A stretch of 64,000 nt of DNA from SZUA-584 sp040768905 (GCA_040768905.1 JAXGMA010000001.1:558001-622000), one strand, 5' to 3'. Positions 37,355-47,534 are shown, counted from the first letter of the stretch. The notes: generated by a model from the sequence alone, not told the origin. Numbers and translations: made by a program.

Positions 37355-37879
37355 ATGCAGCAAGAACGCGTGATCTCTTTTATCGTTTGCAACCAGCCTG
37401 GCGTGCTGTGCCGAGTGGCCGGGCTTATCAGCCGCCGCGGATTCAACATCGAGAGCTTAACCGTCGGGGTGACAAGCAACCAGGCTTTATCGCGTATCAC
37501 CATTGTGATGTATGCAGATGATGCGGTCATCGAGCAGGTGGTCAAACAAATAGACAAGCTTCTTGATGTCAAAGCTATCAAAGAGATTCCTGCCGACAAC
37601 GGTATTTTCCGTGAAATCGCACTGATAAAGCTTGGTACAAGAGGCCTAAGCAAAAAAGAAATGATGAAAGATATTGAAATCTGCAAGGGTGTTGTGCTTG
37701 ATATCGGCGAAGAGTCAGTCACTGTTCAGCTTACAGGACGGATCGACCATATCAATCAAAGTGTTGAACTCTTAAAAAAGTATTACATTATCGAACTTGC
37801 GCGAACTGGCATGGTTGCGCTTGAGAGCGGTGATGCGCAGCTTTACAACAGCCGAAAGGCCGCAATGCAGAAAATATGA
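37355..37879 (+). CDS. ilvN: Acetolactate synthase, small regulatory subunit
   Basis: 174 aa. The ACT domain at the start (VISFIVCNQPGVLCRVAGLISRRGFNIESLTVG) binds valine for feedback inhibition; the C-terminal domain (about 80-165) completes the family length. It supports the catalytic subunit encoded by ilvB, which lies at the far end of the same operon, an unusual separation. It is the first gene after the T-box. Confidence 0.95.
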   Translation: MQQERVISFIVCNQPGVLCRVAGLISRRGFNIESLTVGVTSNQALSRITIVMYADDAVIEQVVKQIDKLLDVKAIKEIPADNGIFREIALIKLGTRGLSKKEMMKDIEICKGVVLDIGEESVTVQLTGRIDHINQSVELLKKYYIIELARTGMVALESGDAQLYNSRKAAMQKI

Positions 37880-37932
37880 GACCGAGCATATAAAATACAA
37901 ATAAATGATATATAATAAAAGGAGTAATAAGA

Positions 37933-38934
37933 ATGGCAAAATTATACTATCAATCAGACTGTGACAAGGCATACCTTACGGGGAAAACCATAGCGATTAT
38001 CGGTTATGGCAGCCAGGGGCATGCGCATGCGCTTAACCTGAGCGAATCGGGGCACAAAGTGATAGTGGCAGAGGTCAAAGATTCAAAGCCCTGGAAAGCT
38101 GCGCAGGAGGCAGGCCTTAACGTGACCACTGCCGATGAAGCGGCAAAGCAGGCAGACATTATCGTCATGCTCGTCAACGATGAATTACAGCCGCTGATCT
38201 ATGAGCAGGCTATCAAGCCCGCTTTGAAGCCGGGAAAATATCTGATGTTTGCGCATGGTTTCAATATCCATTTTGGACAGATCAAGCCGCCTGCTGAGGT
38301 CGGTGTGTTTATGGTCGCCCCCAAAGGCCCCGGGCATACGGTGCGCTCGCAATACCTCGAAGGCAAAGGCGTGCCTTGCCTCGTTGCGGTTCAGCAGGAT
38401 CCTAAAGGCGATACGCTTAAAGTGGCGCTTGCTTACGCCGAGGGTATCGGCGGAGCGCGTGCCGGCATCCTCCAGACATCGTTCCGCGAGGAAACAGAAA
38501 CAGATCTCTTCGGTGAGCAGGCCGTCCTTTGCGGCGGCGTGACCGAATTGATGAAAGCCGGGTTTGACACGCTTGTGGAAGCAGGATATGAACCTGAGAT
38601 TGCATACTTTGAATGCCTACACGAAATGAAACTGATTATTGACATGGTCAACAAGGGCGGGCTTGCGTACATGCGCTATTCGATCAGCGACACAGCAGAA
38701 TACGGTGATTATTCCGTCGGACGCCGCATCATCACAGACGAGACGCGCGCCGAGATGAAAAAAGTGTTAAGAGAAGTTCAGGAAGGCGAATTTGCGAGCC
38801 GCTGGATATCAGAGAACAAATCGGGACGTGCGGCATTTTCTTCGCGCCGCCGTATCGAACAGGAACTGCTTGTCGAAAAAGTCGGCAAAGAACTGCGTAA
38901 AATGATGCCCTGGCAGGATGAGCCGGAGTATTAG
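37933..38934 (+). CDS. ilvC: Ketol-acid reductoisomerase
   Basis: 333 aa, class I short form. It converts acetolactate or acetohydroxybutyrate to the dihydroxy acids. Rossmann motif IIGYGSQGHAHALNLSESG, catalytic region PKGPGHTVRSQY, FREETETDLFGEQAVLCGG (metal ligands) and ECLHEMKLIIDM. The loop that chooses NADPH or NADH reads AEVKDSKPW (E47, D50) instead of the usual Arg/Ser-rich form, so cofactor preference is worth checking. AAGGAG precedes the ATG; 53 nt after ilvN. Confidence 0.96.
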   Translation: MAKLYYQSDCDKAYLTGKTIAIIGYGSQGHAHALNLSESGHKVIVAEVKDSKPWKAAQEAGLNVTTADEAAKQADIIVMLVNDELQPLIYEQAIKPALKPGKYLMFAHGFNIHFGQIKPPAEVGVFMVAPKGPGHTVRSQYLEGKGVPCLVAVQQDPKGDTLKVALAYAEGIGGARAGILQTSFREETETDLFGEQAVLCGGVTELMKAGFDTLVEAGYEPEIAYFECLHEMKLIIDMVNKGGLAYMRYSISDTAEYGDYSVGRRIITDETRAEMKKVLREVQEGEFASRWISENKSGRAAFSSRRRIEQELLVEKVGKELRKMMPWQDEPEY

Positions 38935-38996
38935 GGACACCCTGAACCCATCAGCGGTTTAAGAGCCTAAACAACCCCTTTGAAGGAGTTGACGAG

Positions 38997-40607
38997 ATGT
39001 CAAAAAAAATTGAGATATTTGATTCGACCTTGCGGGACGGCGCACAGGCGAGGGGAATCAACTATTCGCTGTCTGACAAACTGCAAATGCTGGTTCTTCT
39101 CGACAGCCTGGGTTTTGACTATATAGAGGCAGGAAACCCTGCCTCTAACCCGAAAGAACGCCAGTTTTTTGAAGAAGCTGTAAAAGTCAAACTTTCTCAT
39201 GCAAAGCTTGTGGCTTTCGGCAGCACACGGCGCAAAAACACCGATGTTAAAAGCGATGCAGGCGTTGCGGCACTGAGAGATGCCGGCACGCAGGCCGTTG
39301 CGGTGTTCGGCAAGGCATGGGATCTGCATGCCACCGAAGTTTTGGGTACCACGCTCGATGAAAACTTAAGCATGATATATGATACGCTTAAAATGCTGAA
39401 AGACAGCGGCAGGGAAGTGATTTTTGACGCGGAGCATTTTTATGACGGTTACAAGGCCAATCCTGGCTATGCGCTTGAAGTGCTCAAAACCGCGTGCCGC
39501 GCTGGCGCAGAGACCATCGTGCTCTGTGAGACCAACGGGGGCACGATGCAGCATGAGTTTGAAGAAGCCACAAAAGCTGCGATGCAGGTGGTTGACAAAA
39601 AGCTGGGCGTGCACGTGCACAACGACACCGAACTGGCAGTGGCAAATTCCATTCTGGGCGTCCGCCTCGGCGCTTGCCATGTGCAGGGCACACTATTAGG
39701 ATACGGCGAACGTTGCGGAAACGCACGGCTTTCATCCATCATTCCCAACCTTCAGCTGAAAATGGGGTATGATTGCATCGGCGGTAATATCAAAAAGCTC
39801 TACACTGTTTGCCGGGAAGCCGCAGAGATCACCAACCTGGCTTTCGATGAAACGCTGCCGTACGTGGGACGCAATGCATTTGCGCACAAAGGCGGAATGC
39901 ACATCGACGGTTTATGCAAAGCGGAGGGTTCTTTTGAACATACTGACCCGTCCGCGGTGGGCAACAGCCGTGAGTTTCTGCTTTCCGAAGTGGCGGGAAG
40001 AAGCGCGCTGACAGAAAAACTCAAAACCGAGTTTCCTGATCTGGCGGCTGACAAGGCGCGCGTGAGCAAAATGATGGAAACATTAAAAGAGCTTGAGAGC
40101 GAGGGCTACAGTTTTGAAGGCGCCGAATCAAGCTTCAAGCTTTTCGTGTTAAAACAATTGGGGCTGCATAAGCAAAGATTTTCGCTTGTGCACTTTAAAG
40201 TCAGCGACGAGCCAACACACGAAAATTCATTCGGTGCGTATGCTGTCGTCAAGGTGCACGTGGACGGTCAGACCCGTATGGCTGCAGCAGAAGGCAATGG
40301 CCCGGTGAATGCGCTCGACAAAGCATTGCGGGAAGCGCTCGGTTCATTCTTCCCCGCGCTTTTGGGTGTGACGCTGACCGACTATAAGGTGCGGGTGCTC
40401 AATACGGATGCCGCGACAGCCGCCAAAGTGCGTGTTGTCATCGAATCGAGCAACGGCGCCGATTTTTGGCGCACGATGGGCGTGTCCACAGACGTTATTG
40501 AGGCAAGCCTTTTTGCACTGATAGATTCCATTGATCATTTATTGCTGGAAAACGGGGCAAATGAAAAAAGTCGGCCGGCATGGCACACGCCATTCAGCAA
40601 TTACTGA
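38997..40607 (+). CDS. cimA: Citramalate synthase
   Basis: 536 aa, the length of CimA of the Geobacter/Methanococcus-like threonine-independent route. It joins pyruvate and acetyl-CoA to citramalate, leading to 2-oxobutanoate for isoleucine. DRE-TIM barrel signs: FDSTLRDGAQARG, HVHNDTELAVANS and GYGERCGNARL; then the linker AFAHKGGMHIDGL and a C-terminal LeuA-type regulatory domain (about 400-520). It differs from IPMS/LeuA by the AQARG and GNARL forms. No leuBCD genes are present in the window, so later steps must be encoded elsewhere. Confidence 0.88.
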   Translation: MSKKIEIFDSTLRDGAQARGINYSLSDKLQMLVLLDSLGFDYIEAGNPASNPKERQFFEEAVKVKLSHAKLVAFGSTRRKNTDVKSDAGVAALRDAGTQAVAVFGKAWDLHATEVLGTTLDENLSMIYDTLKMLKDSGREVIFDAEHFYDGYKANPGYALEVLKTACRAGAETIVLCETNGGTMQHEFEEATKAAMQVVDKKLGVHVHNDTELAVANSILGVRLGACHVQGTLLGYGERCGNARLSSIIPNLQLKMGYDCIGGNIKKLYTVCREAAEITNLAFDETLPYVGRNAFAHKGGMHIDGLCKAEGSFEHTDPSAVGNSREFLLSEVAGRSALTEKLKTEFPDLAADKARVSKMMETLKELESEGYSFEGAESSFKLFVLKQLGLHKQRFSLVHFKVSDEPTHENSFGAYAVVKVHVDGQTRMAAAEGNGPVNALDKALREALGSFFPALLGVTLTDYKVRVLNTDAATAAKVRVVIESSNGADFWRTMGVSTDVIEASLFALIDSIDHLLLENGANEKSRPAWHTPFSNY

Positions 40608-40683
40608 TCGACTTAAGCAGAACAGGAAGTCTGCTGTATAATTGAAAAAAATTCTGATTCTATAGAGTTTCTGGAGGCGAAAG

Positions 40684-42345
40684 ATGGTTAGTGACAGCGT
40701 AAAAAAGGGCGCGGACAGAGCGCCGCACAGGTCTTTGTTCAAGGCTATGGGCTATACGGACGAGGAGATCGCCCGTCCTCTTGTTGCCATTGTCAACGCC
40801 AAGAACGACATCGTACCCGGCCATATACATCTTGACACGATCGCGCAGGCGGTGGCTGACGGTATCAGGATGGCCGGGGGAACACCGATGATGTTTCCAG
40901 CCATCGGCATATGCGACGGCATTGCGATGGGGCATGCGGGCATGCGCTATTCGCTTGCATCGCGTGAGCTCATTGCCGACTCCATTGAGTCTATGGTGAT
41001 GGCGCATGGATTTGATGCTGTTGCTTTTGTCCCCAATTGTGACAAAATCGTACCCGGCATGCTGATGGCAGCGGGGCGCATCAACCGCCCTTCCATATTC
41101 ATCAGCGGAGGGCCTATGCTTCCGGGCAAGGATATAGAGGGCAACGATGCGAGCTTAACGCAGATATTCGAAGCGGTCGGCGCATACAGCGCTGGGAAGA
41201 TACCGGAGAGCGATCTTGACAAGCTTGAGGATTCTGTGTGCCCCGGCTGCGGATCGTGTGCGGGCATGTTCACCGCCAACAGCATGAACTGCCTGTGTGA
41301 AGCGCTCGGCATGGCGCTCAGCGGCAACGGTACCATCGCGGCTGTTCACGGCGCGCGTATCCGCCTCGCGAAACAGGCAGGGATGCAGCTGATGCGGCTG
41401 CTTGAGCAAAATTTATGCCCACGTGACATTTTGACGCAGACGGCTTTTGAGAACGGGCTGACGCTGGATATGGCGCTGGGGTGTTCGACCAATTCGATAC
41501 TTCATTTGCCGGCGGTGGCGCATGAATGCGGAATCGCGCTTGACCTTTCGCTCATCGATGCCATAAGCAAACGCACGCCCAATCTTTGTAAACTTGCGCC
41601 TGCGAGCCGCACGCATATTTCCGATTTGCATGACGCCGGAGGTGTCTATGCGGTCTTGAACGAACTTTATAAAAACGGCCTTATCAATGGCAGCGCCCAA
41701 TGTGTTGCGGGAAAAACGATCGGTGAAGCCATACAAAACGCGGCCATCAAGGATCCGTCGGTCATCAAGAGCGTCAGCGCGCCGTATTCTAAAGAAGGCG
41801 GTATCGCTGTGCTGCGCGGCAATATTGCACCGGGCGGTTCCGTCGTCAAACAATCAGCTGTTGCGCCAGAAATGATGAAACACAGCGGCCCTGCGCGTGT
41901 GTTTGACAGCGAGGAAGAGGCTATAAAAGCCATCTACGCGGGCAAAATAAATGACGGCGATGTTGTGGTCATACGCTATGAAGGCCCTTCGGGCGGGCCG
42001 GGCATGCGAGAAATGCTATCGCCCACTTCCGCGATCGCAGGTATCGGTAAGGATAAGACAGTGGCGCTGATCACAGACGGGCGGTTCAGCGGTGCGACGC
42101 GCGGAGCGGCTATTGGCCACGTGTCTCCCGAAGCGCAGGCAGGCGGTGCCATTGCAGTGATAGAGGAGGGCGAGACGATCGAAATAGATATTCCCGGGAG
42201 GCGTCTCTCGCTTGCAGTGAAACAGGAAGAAATTGACGCAAGGCTCAATAGATTAGAAAAAAGAGAGCTTTCCGTGAAAAGCGGCTGGCTATTTAGGTAT
42301 GCGCGGCTTGTGTCTTCGGCGGATAAGGGTGCGATACTTGAATAA
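40684..42345 (+). CDS. ilvD: Dihydroxy-acid dehydratase
   Basis: 553 aa, family length. Fe-S enzyme that forms the 2-oxo acids of valine and isoleucine. Cluster and metal residues in FVPNCDKIVPGMLMA, PGCGSCAGMFTANSMNCLCEALG; C-terminal ITDGRFSGATRGAAIGHVSPEA. GGAGG site before the ATG; 76 nt after cimA. Confidence 0.96.
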   Translation: MVSDSVKKGADRAPHRSLFKAMGYTDEEIARPLVAIVNAKNDIVPGHIHLDTIAQAVADGIRMAGGTPMMFPAIGICDGIAMGHAGMRYSLASRELIADSIESMVMAHGFDAVAFVPNCDKIVPGMLMAAGRINRPSIFISGGPMLPGKDIEGNDASLTQIFEAVGAYSAGKIPESDLDKLEDSVCPGCGSCAGMFTANSMNCLCEALGMALSGNGTIAAVHGARIRLAKQAGMQLMRLLEQNLCPRDILTQTAFENGLTLDMALGCSTNSILHLPAVAHECGIALDLSLIDAISKRTPNLCKLAPASRTHISDLHDAGGVYAVLNELYKNGLINGSAQCVAGKTIGEAIQNAAIKDPSVIKSVSAPYSKEGGIAVLRGNIAPGGSVVKQSAVAPEMMKHSGPARVFDSEEEAIKAIYAGKINDGDVVVIRYEGPSGGPGMREMLSPTSAIAGIGKDKTVALITDGRFSGATRGAAIGHVSPEAQAGGAIAVIEEGETIEIDIPGRRLSLAVKQEEIDARLNRLEKRELSVKSGWLFRYARLVSSADKGAILE

Positions 42346-42358
42346 AGGGGGAAATTCA

Positions 42359-44014
42359 ATGCAACTGACAGGTGTACAGATCATCATGGAATGCCTCAAG
42401 CGCGAGGGCATCGATACCGTCTTTGGCTATCCGGGCGGCAAGGTCATCAAGCTGTATGATGCGCTCTACGATGAAAGGGATGCCATACGCCATATTGAGA
42501 CGGCGCATGAACAGGGCGCTACACACGCGGCCGACGGTTATGCGCGTGCAACAGGCAAGGTCGGCGTCGTGATCGCGACATCGGGGCCTGGCTCAACCAA
42601 TCTGGTGACAGGCCTTGCAACGGCCTATATGGACTCGATCCCTATGGTGGCCATTACAGGCAACGTGCCCGCAAGCCTTCTTGGCACAGACAGCTTTCAG
42701 GAAGTGGATATCATGGGCGTTTCGATGCCCATCACCAAACACAACTATCAGATACAGGATGTGACGCGTATTTCCGACATATTCCGCGAAGCGTTCGCCT
42801 TTGCCAAAAGCGGCAGGCCGGGGCCGGTGCTTATCGACATCACCAGCGATACGTTTACCCAAACATGCGAATACACCCCGCCGGAAGGCAAACTCAACAT
42901 GCAGTGCAAACTCTCCGACATACCGCTTGACCAGATCAAGGAGATGGTGGCGCAGGCTGAGCGGCCTGTGATACTCGCAGGCGGCGGTGTTGTGCTATCG
43001 GGCGCGGCGGATGAGCTTTTTGAATTGGCTGAGCGGATCGATGCCCCGGTGGCATGCACATTGATGGGTATCAGTTCATTCCCTTCAAAGCATCAGCTTT
43101 ATATGGGCATGGTCGGGATGCACGGTACCAAGGCGGCCAACATGGCGCTGCAAAGCTGCGATCTATTGATCGTTCTCGGTGCGCGTTTTTCCGACAGGGT
43201 GACGGGCGATTCGAGCAAATTTGCGTCACACGCCAAAATCATCCATGTGGATATCGATGCGTCAGAGATCAACAAAAACATCCCCACGCATGTGCACATT
43301 ATACAGGACATCAAAACAGCGCTTACATGCTTTGGCGGACAGCTGCCAGAAAAGAAGCATCCGCAGTGGGTCAAGAGTGTCGGCGATTGGAAAGCGGAGA
43401 ATGAAGCGCATATCCCCAAAAACTATTTGCCGAAAAGCATCATGGAAACGATCGGCAGCTGCTTGTCTGAGGATGCCATCATCGCGACCGATGTGGGGCA
43501 GCACCAGATGTGGACGGCGCAGTATTATCCTTTTAAAAAGCACGATAAGTTTGTCACATCGGGCGGGCTTGGTACGATGGGTTACGGCCTCGGCGCATCC
43601 ATCGGTTCGCAAATATCCAGCCCCGAAAAGCGCGTGATACATATCACGGGCGACGGAAGTTTCCGCATGAACCTCAATGAAATGGCCACGACGACGCGTT
43701 ACGGGCTGCCCGTGATCACAGTGCTGCTCGACAACAACACGCTCGGCATGGTGCGCCAATGGCAGACGCTGTTTTTTGATAAGCGCCATTCCGAGACGAC
43801 GCTGCCTCCGCTCAATTTCTGTGCGATCGCTGAGGGTTTTGGTTACTTTGCGCAAAAAGTGGCCAATGCGGATGAGTTTAAAGCTGCGTTTCTTGCCGCG
43901 CTTGAAAAACGCGCGCCATCGTTGATACACTGTATTATCAATCAGGATGAAATGGTGCTGCCTATGGTTGCGCCGGGAGCCTCGATAGATAAAATCGTGA
44001 TGAGCTATTCATAA
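42359..44014 (+). CDS. ilvB: Acetolactate synthase, large catalytic subunit
   Basis: 551 aa from ATG 42359 (GGGGG upstream), 13 nt after ilvD; the longer frame from 42299 overlaps ilvD and is not used. TPP enzyme: FGYPGGKVIKLYDAL, catalytic Glu in IETAHEQGATHAADGYAR, FAD-site region, and TPP motif GDGSFRMNLNEMATTTRYGLPVITVLLDNN. Pairs with IlvN. Last gene of the ilv operon. Confidence 0.96.
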   Translation: MQLTGVQIIMECLKREGIDTVFGYPGGKVIKLYDALYDERDAIRHIETAHEQGATHAADGYARATGKVGVVIATSGPGSTNLVTGLATAYMDSIPMVAITGNVPASLLGTDSFQEVDIMGVSMPITKHNYQIQDVTRISDIFREAFAFAKSGRPGPVLIDITSDTFTQTCEYTPPEGKLNMQCKLSDIPLDQIKEMVAQAERPVILAGGGVVLSGAADELFELAERIDAPVACTLMGISSFPSKHQLYMGMVGMHGTKAANMALQSCDLLIVLGARFSDRVTGDSSKFASHAKIIHVDIDASEINKNIPTHVHIIQDIKTALTCFGGQLPEKKHPQWVKSVGDWKAENEAHIPKNYLPKSIMETIGSCLSEDAIIATDVGQHQMWTAQYYPFKKHDKFVTSGGLGTMGYGLGASIGSQISSPEKRVIHITGDGSFRMNLNEMATTTRYGLPVITVLLDNNTLGMVRQWQTLFFDKRHSETTLPPLNFCAIAEGFGYFAQKVANADEFKAAFLAALEKRAPSLIHCIINQDEMVLPMVAPGASIDKIVMSYS

Positions 44015-44027
44015 AACGAAGCGCATT

Positions 44028-44053
44028 AAAAAGCCGCCGACGGGCGGCTTTTT
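44028..44053 (+). terminator. Terminator of the ilv operon
   Basis: GCCGCC (44033-44038) pairs with GGCGGC (44043-44048), flanked by A5 and T5. Confidence 0.9.
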
Positions 44054-44177
44054 GAGTAGATCGCCATGCGATTGGTTTGTTTCAGAAATGTAAAACTGAA
44101 AAAATTTATGGAGTTTTTATTAAAATATGATACAATGTTAGTCAGCTGAAAAATGTGGTGGTTTGGGGAGCTAAGGA

Positions 44178-47100
44178 GTGAGCAATATTAAAAAATATAC
44201 ATTCATAGTCGCTTTGATTTTTTTTGTCTGTTTTCTGTTTGGCTGTTCCGAAGAAGCTTTTTCGCCAAGCGGGCAGGAAGGGCTTTTTATTAATGAAGTT
44301 GTATCCAGCAATGCCTATTCATTGGTTGATGATGATTTGGGGGCACCCGACTGGATCGAGATCTACAACGGCACATCGTCTTCCATCGCTTTAAAAGGTT
44401 ACGGCTTATCGGACAATGTCAACCAGCCATACAAGTGGACGTTTCCCGATATCAGAATAGCGCCGGGCGAGTATCTTGTCGTTTACGCGACGACCCAGAT
44501 CGAAGGCGCAGCGGTTGAAAAAAACGCACTCTGCACGGGGTTCAAACTGTCAAAATCAGGTGAAACGGTCTTGCTGACCGATCCTAGCAGCAGCATAGTG
44601 CAGGAACTTAACATCCCTGAGTTGCTCACGGATATCAGCTGGGGAAGAAACGCACAGCGAGAATACTGTTACTTCCTGCAGCCGACACCCGGTGAAAAAA
44701 ATGATGATGAGGGCATCTATAGCCTTAATGAGATCGTTCAGGCTATTGATACAGGCGCTGTACGCATCAATGAAATCATGGCGGACAACAGCTCTTTTAT
44801 TGCCGATAGTGACGGTGAGTATTTTGGTTGGGTCGAACTGCTTAACACCTCTGATGAAACAGTATCCTTAGGCGGCTACTATTTATCCGACAATGCTTCA
44901 AGAAGCACGAAGTGGAAGTTTCCGGATTTGGAAATCAAACCGGGAGAACTTCTGATCGTATATATGTCGGGGAAAGACCGAAGGGACGGTGAGCTGCACA
45001 CGAGCTTTAAACTCGGCAGCGTAGAGAACGGATTGTGGTTTGCTAACCCCACAGGCGCGCTGGAAGACCATGTTCAATGGCAGAATGCGCCTCCGGCAGA
45101 CTTTTCTCTGGGGCGTGACAACAGCGGTGGCTTTAATTACTTCGGGCTGCCGACGCCTGGCGAGCCAAACGGCGACTTCGGGCTTGATTCGCTTGAATAC
45201 AAAACGGCCGATGCAGCAAACAGTGTCAGAATCAATGAGTTTTTGATCAATAATAAGTATTCAAGGACAGATGAGGACGGCGACAGAAATCCGTGGATCG
45301 AAATTTATAACGCCTCTGCGCAGGCTGCGAACATGAATGCTTTCGTCTTATCGGACAACAAATCAAACCCCACAAAATGGCGTTTTCCTGAATTAACGCT
45401 TGGACCGGGAGAATATCTGGTCGTCATCATGTCAGGCAAAAACCGCAGCGCTGCCGACGGGGAGCTGCACACGGGTTTTCGGCTTTCGGGAAATGATACC
45501 GAACTGATGCTGACGAATTTGGAAACATTGGAAAGCGAAGTCATCCCGCTGCCGGAAGCCATGATAGAGCTTGACAATGTATCCTACGGCAGAGCATTGA
45601 GCGACCCGTCGCAATGGGAATTCTTTGCGCAGCCGACGCCCGGCCAGGAGAACACCACGAAGGGTTTTGAAGACATTCTCAATGTCTCGTTTTTTGATAA
45701 AGACGGGGTTTACATCAACGAGGTGGCTGCCGTGACGCCGGCCAAATCAGGCAGGCTTGACTGGATAGAGATCGCCAACGGAGGTGCAGAATCCGTCAAT
45801 CTCACGGGTTATTTCTTAAGCGACAGCATCAATGATCCCTACAAATGGGAGCTGCCCGAAACAAAGATTTCAGCCGGCGGCTATGCTTTGATCAATGCTT
45901 CGAGCAAAAAAACGCAGCAGAAAAGCGGCGTTGCAGATTTCGGCATATCTTACGCGGGAGAAAAACTGATCCTTTCCTCGCCAGACGGCCATATGCTCGA
46001 TATCTTCGAATCGGGCGTTTTGCGGCCTGATGTCACGAGCGGACGCGTCATCGGAGACGATTCTGGTGAGCGCGTTTTTTTTAGCACGCCCACGCCGGGC
46101 AAAGCCAACAGCAGCGATATCCTGTCGGCGTATACCGCGAAGCCTGTTTTTTCAAGGCCGGGAGGCTATGCCAGCGGCACGCTTGAAATCTCCATCACGT
46201 GCGAAACACCGGGTGCACGGATATTCTATACATTGGACGGTTCAAAACCGACACAGTCCTCAACAGAATATACACAACCCTTAGAGCTTAATAGCACGAC
46301 AGTTGTTAAGGCCATTGCTTTTTTTGACGGGCTTCTCGAGAGCGATATGACAGTAGTGACGTATCTATTCGAAAAAGAACACGCCGTGCCTGTGGTGTGC
46401 CTTTCGGGCAAACAAAGCGATATCTCGGCGTTCTACAGAGTGACCGACGTTTGGACGACTGTTGAGAGAGAAGCTTATGTGGAGTATTATGAGAATGACG
46501 GAAAGCTCGGGATCGCGTTTCCTGCAGGGCTTCGCATCTCCGGCCAGTCGACGCGTTCTGCCGGGCAAAAATCGATCAACATGAATCTGCGCGGCGGCTA
46601 CGGCCAGAGCGAGATCACGTATCCATTTTTCAAAGACTTTGAACATGTAACCTTCCGCTCGCTGAGTCTGAGGAACTCAGGCCAGGACAGAGTGGCAGCG
46701 CGTATACGCGATGCTTATTGTTCGATGGCCGTGCGGGACATGAATCTTGATTATGCGGAATCAAGATTCGTCGCGGTCTATATTAACGGGGAATACTGGG
46801 GTCTGTATGACTTAAAAGAAAATCAGAACGACCAGTATTACGCTTACCGGCACAACACGGATGAAGACAATATCACACGCATCAAGCGCAACCAATACCC
46901 CCTTTCAGGCACCTCCGCAGAGATCAGAGCGGTCCGTGCATTTGCACGGTCTAAGAACATGAATAACGAAGATGTTTTTGCGCAATTCTGCGAAATGGTG
47001 GATGCGGACAGCGCTATGGACTATATTATCGCGCAGACGTATTTTTGTAATTCAGACATGTTCAATCAAAAGTATGGGGGTGCTCAAGATTATGCGTTCA

Positions 47101-47534
47101 AATGGCGGTTCTTGTTCTTTGACCTTGACTGGGGCATGAAACACACAGACAGAAATATCATCAGCGCCTATTTTCGGCGAAGCGGCGTTCCGTCTGCTGA
47201 CGGCACTTTGACCAACATGGATATCCAGTATGCGCTGCTTTCCAACCCCGGCTGGAAGGAAGCCTTTATTGAGCGTTATGCACACCACTTGAACACCACG
47301 TTCAAAAAGGAAAAACTGCTTGCGCTTTTTGACGAGATGGTTGCCGAAATGGAGCCCGAAATGGAACGTCATATCTCCAGATGGCGTGCGCCAAGCTCAA
47401 TGAGTGCGTGGGAAAGCCATATCAAAGATGTACGGCACTTCCTGGAGGTCAGGACAAGAAACGTCAAGCAGCATTTGAAAAGAGAATTCAACCTTTCAAA
47501 CGAAAGGATGAAGGAGCTTTTCCCTGACGATTAA
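44178..47534 (+). CDS. CotH-kinase lipoprotein with four lamin-tail domains
   Basis: 1118 aa, GTG start at 44178. Lipobox FLFGC (Cys 23). Four tandem LTD (lamin-tail) repeats (about 36-175, 195-330, 350-505, 525-650), each starting INE and holding LSDN or LSDS plus W.P/F.P and PGEYL-type strands and closing with a PTPG motif. Then a chitobiase-like beta domain (about 655-740, ARIFYTLDGSKPTQSS) and a CotH kinase domain (about 745-1100: GLRISGQSTRSAGQKS, GLYDLKENQND, FLFFDLDWGMKH with the metal Asp pair). CotH kinases phosphorylate surface proteins; in Bacillus it acts on spore coat. Here it sits on the cell surface. AGGAG touches the GTG, so the exact start is uncertain. Confidence 0.88.
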   Translation: MSNIKKYTFIVALIFFVCFLFGCSEEAFSPSGQEGLFINEVVSSNAYSLVDDDLGAPDWIEIYNGTSSSIALKGYGLSDNVNQPYKWTFPDIRIAPGEYLVVYATTQIEGAAVEKNALCTGFKLSKSGETVLLTDPSSSIVQELNIPELLTDISWGRNAQREYCYFLQPTPGEKNDDEGIYSLNEIVQAIDTGAVRINEIMADNSSFIADSDGEYFGWVELLNTSDETVSLGGYYLSDNASRSTKWKFPDLEIKPGELLIVYMSGKDRRDGELHTSFKLGSVENGLWFANPTGALEDHVQWQNAPPADFSLGRDNSGGFNYFGLPTPGEPNGDFGLDSLEYKTADAANSVRINEFLINNKYSRTDEDGDRNPWIEIYNASAQAANMNAFVLSDNKSNPTKWRFPELTLGPGEYLVVIMSGKNRSAADGELHTGFRLSGNDTELMLTNLETLESEVIPLPEAMIELDNVSYGRALSDPSQWEFFAQPTPGQENTTKGFEDILNVSFFDKDGVYINEVAAVTPAKSGRLDWIEIANGGAESVNLTGYFLSDSINDPYKWELPETKISAGGYALINASSKKTQQKSGVADFGISYAGEKLILSSPDGHMLDIFESGVLRPDVTSGRVIGDDSGERVFFSTPTPGKANSSDILSAYTAKPVFSRPGGYASGTLEISITCETPGARIFYTLDGSKPTQSSTEYTQPLELNSTTVVKAIAFFDGLLESDMTVVTYLFEKEHAVPVVCLSGKQSDISAFYRVTDVWTTVEREAYVEYYENDGKLGIAFPAGLRISGQSTRSAGQKSINMNLRGGYGQSEITYPFFKDFEHVTFRSLSLRNSGQDRVAARIRDAYCSMAVRDMNLDYAESRFVAVYINGEYWGLYDLKENQNDQYYAYRHNTDEDNITRIKRNQYPLSGTSAEIRAVRAFARSKNMNNEDVFAQFCEMVDADSAMDYIIAQTYFCNSDMFNQKYGGAQDYAFKWRFLFFDLDWGMKHTDRNIISAYFRRSGVPSADGTLTNMDIQYALLSNPGWKEAFIERYAHHLNTTFKKEKLLALFDEMVAEMEPEMERHISRWRAPSSMSAWESHIKDVRHFLEVRTRNVKQHLKREFNLSNERMKELFPDD

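Noticed and set aside
42299..42358. A 20-residue N-terminal extension of ilvB.
   Set aside because: It overlaps the end of ilvD, and the ATG at 42359 has a strong GGGGG site and matches the family start.
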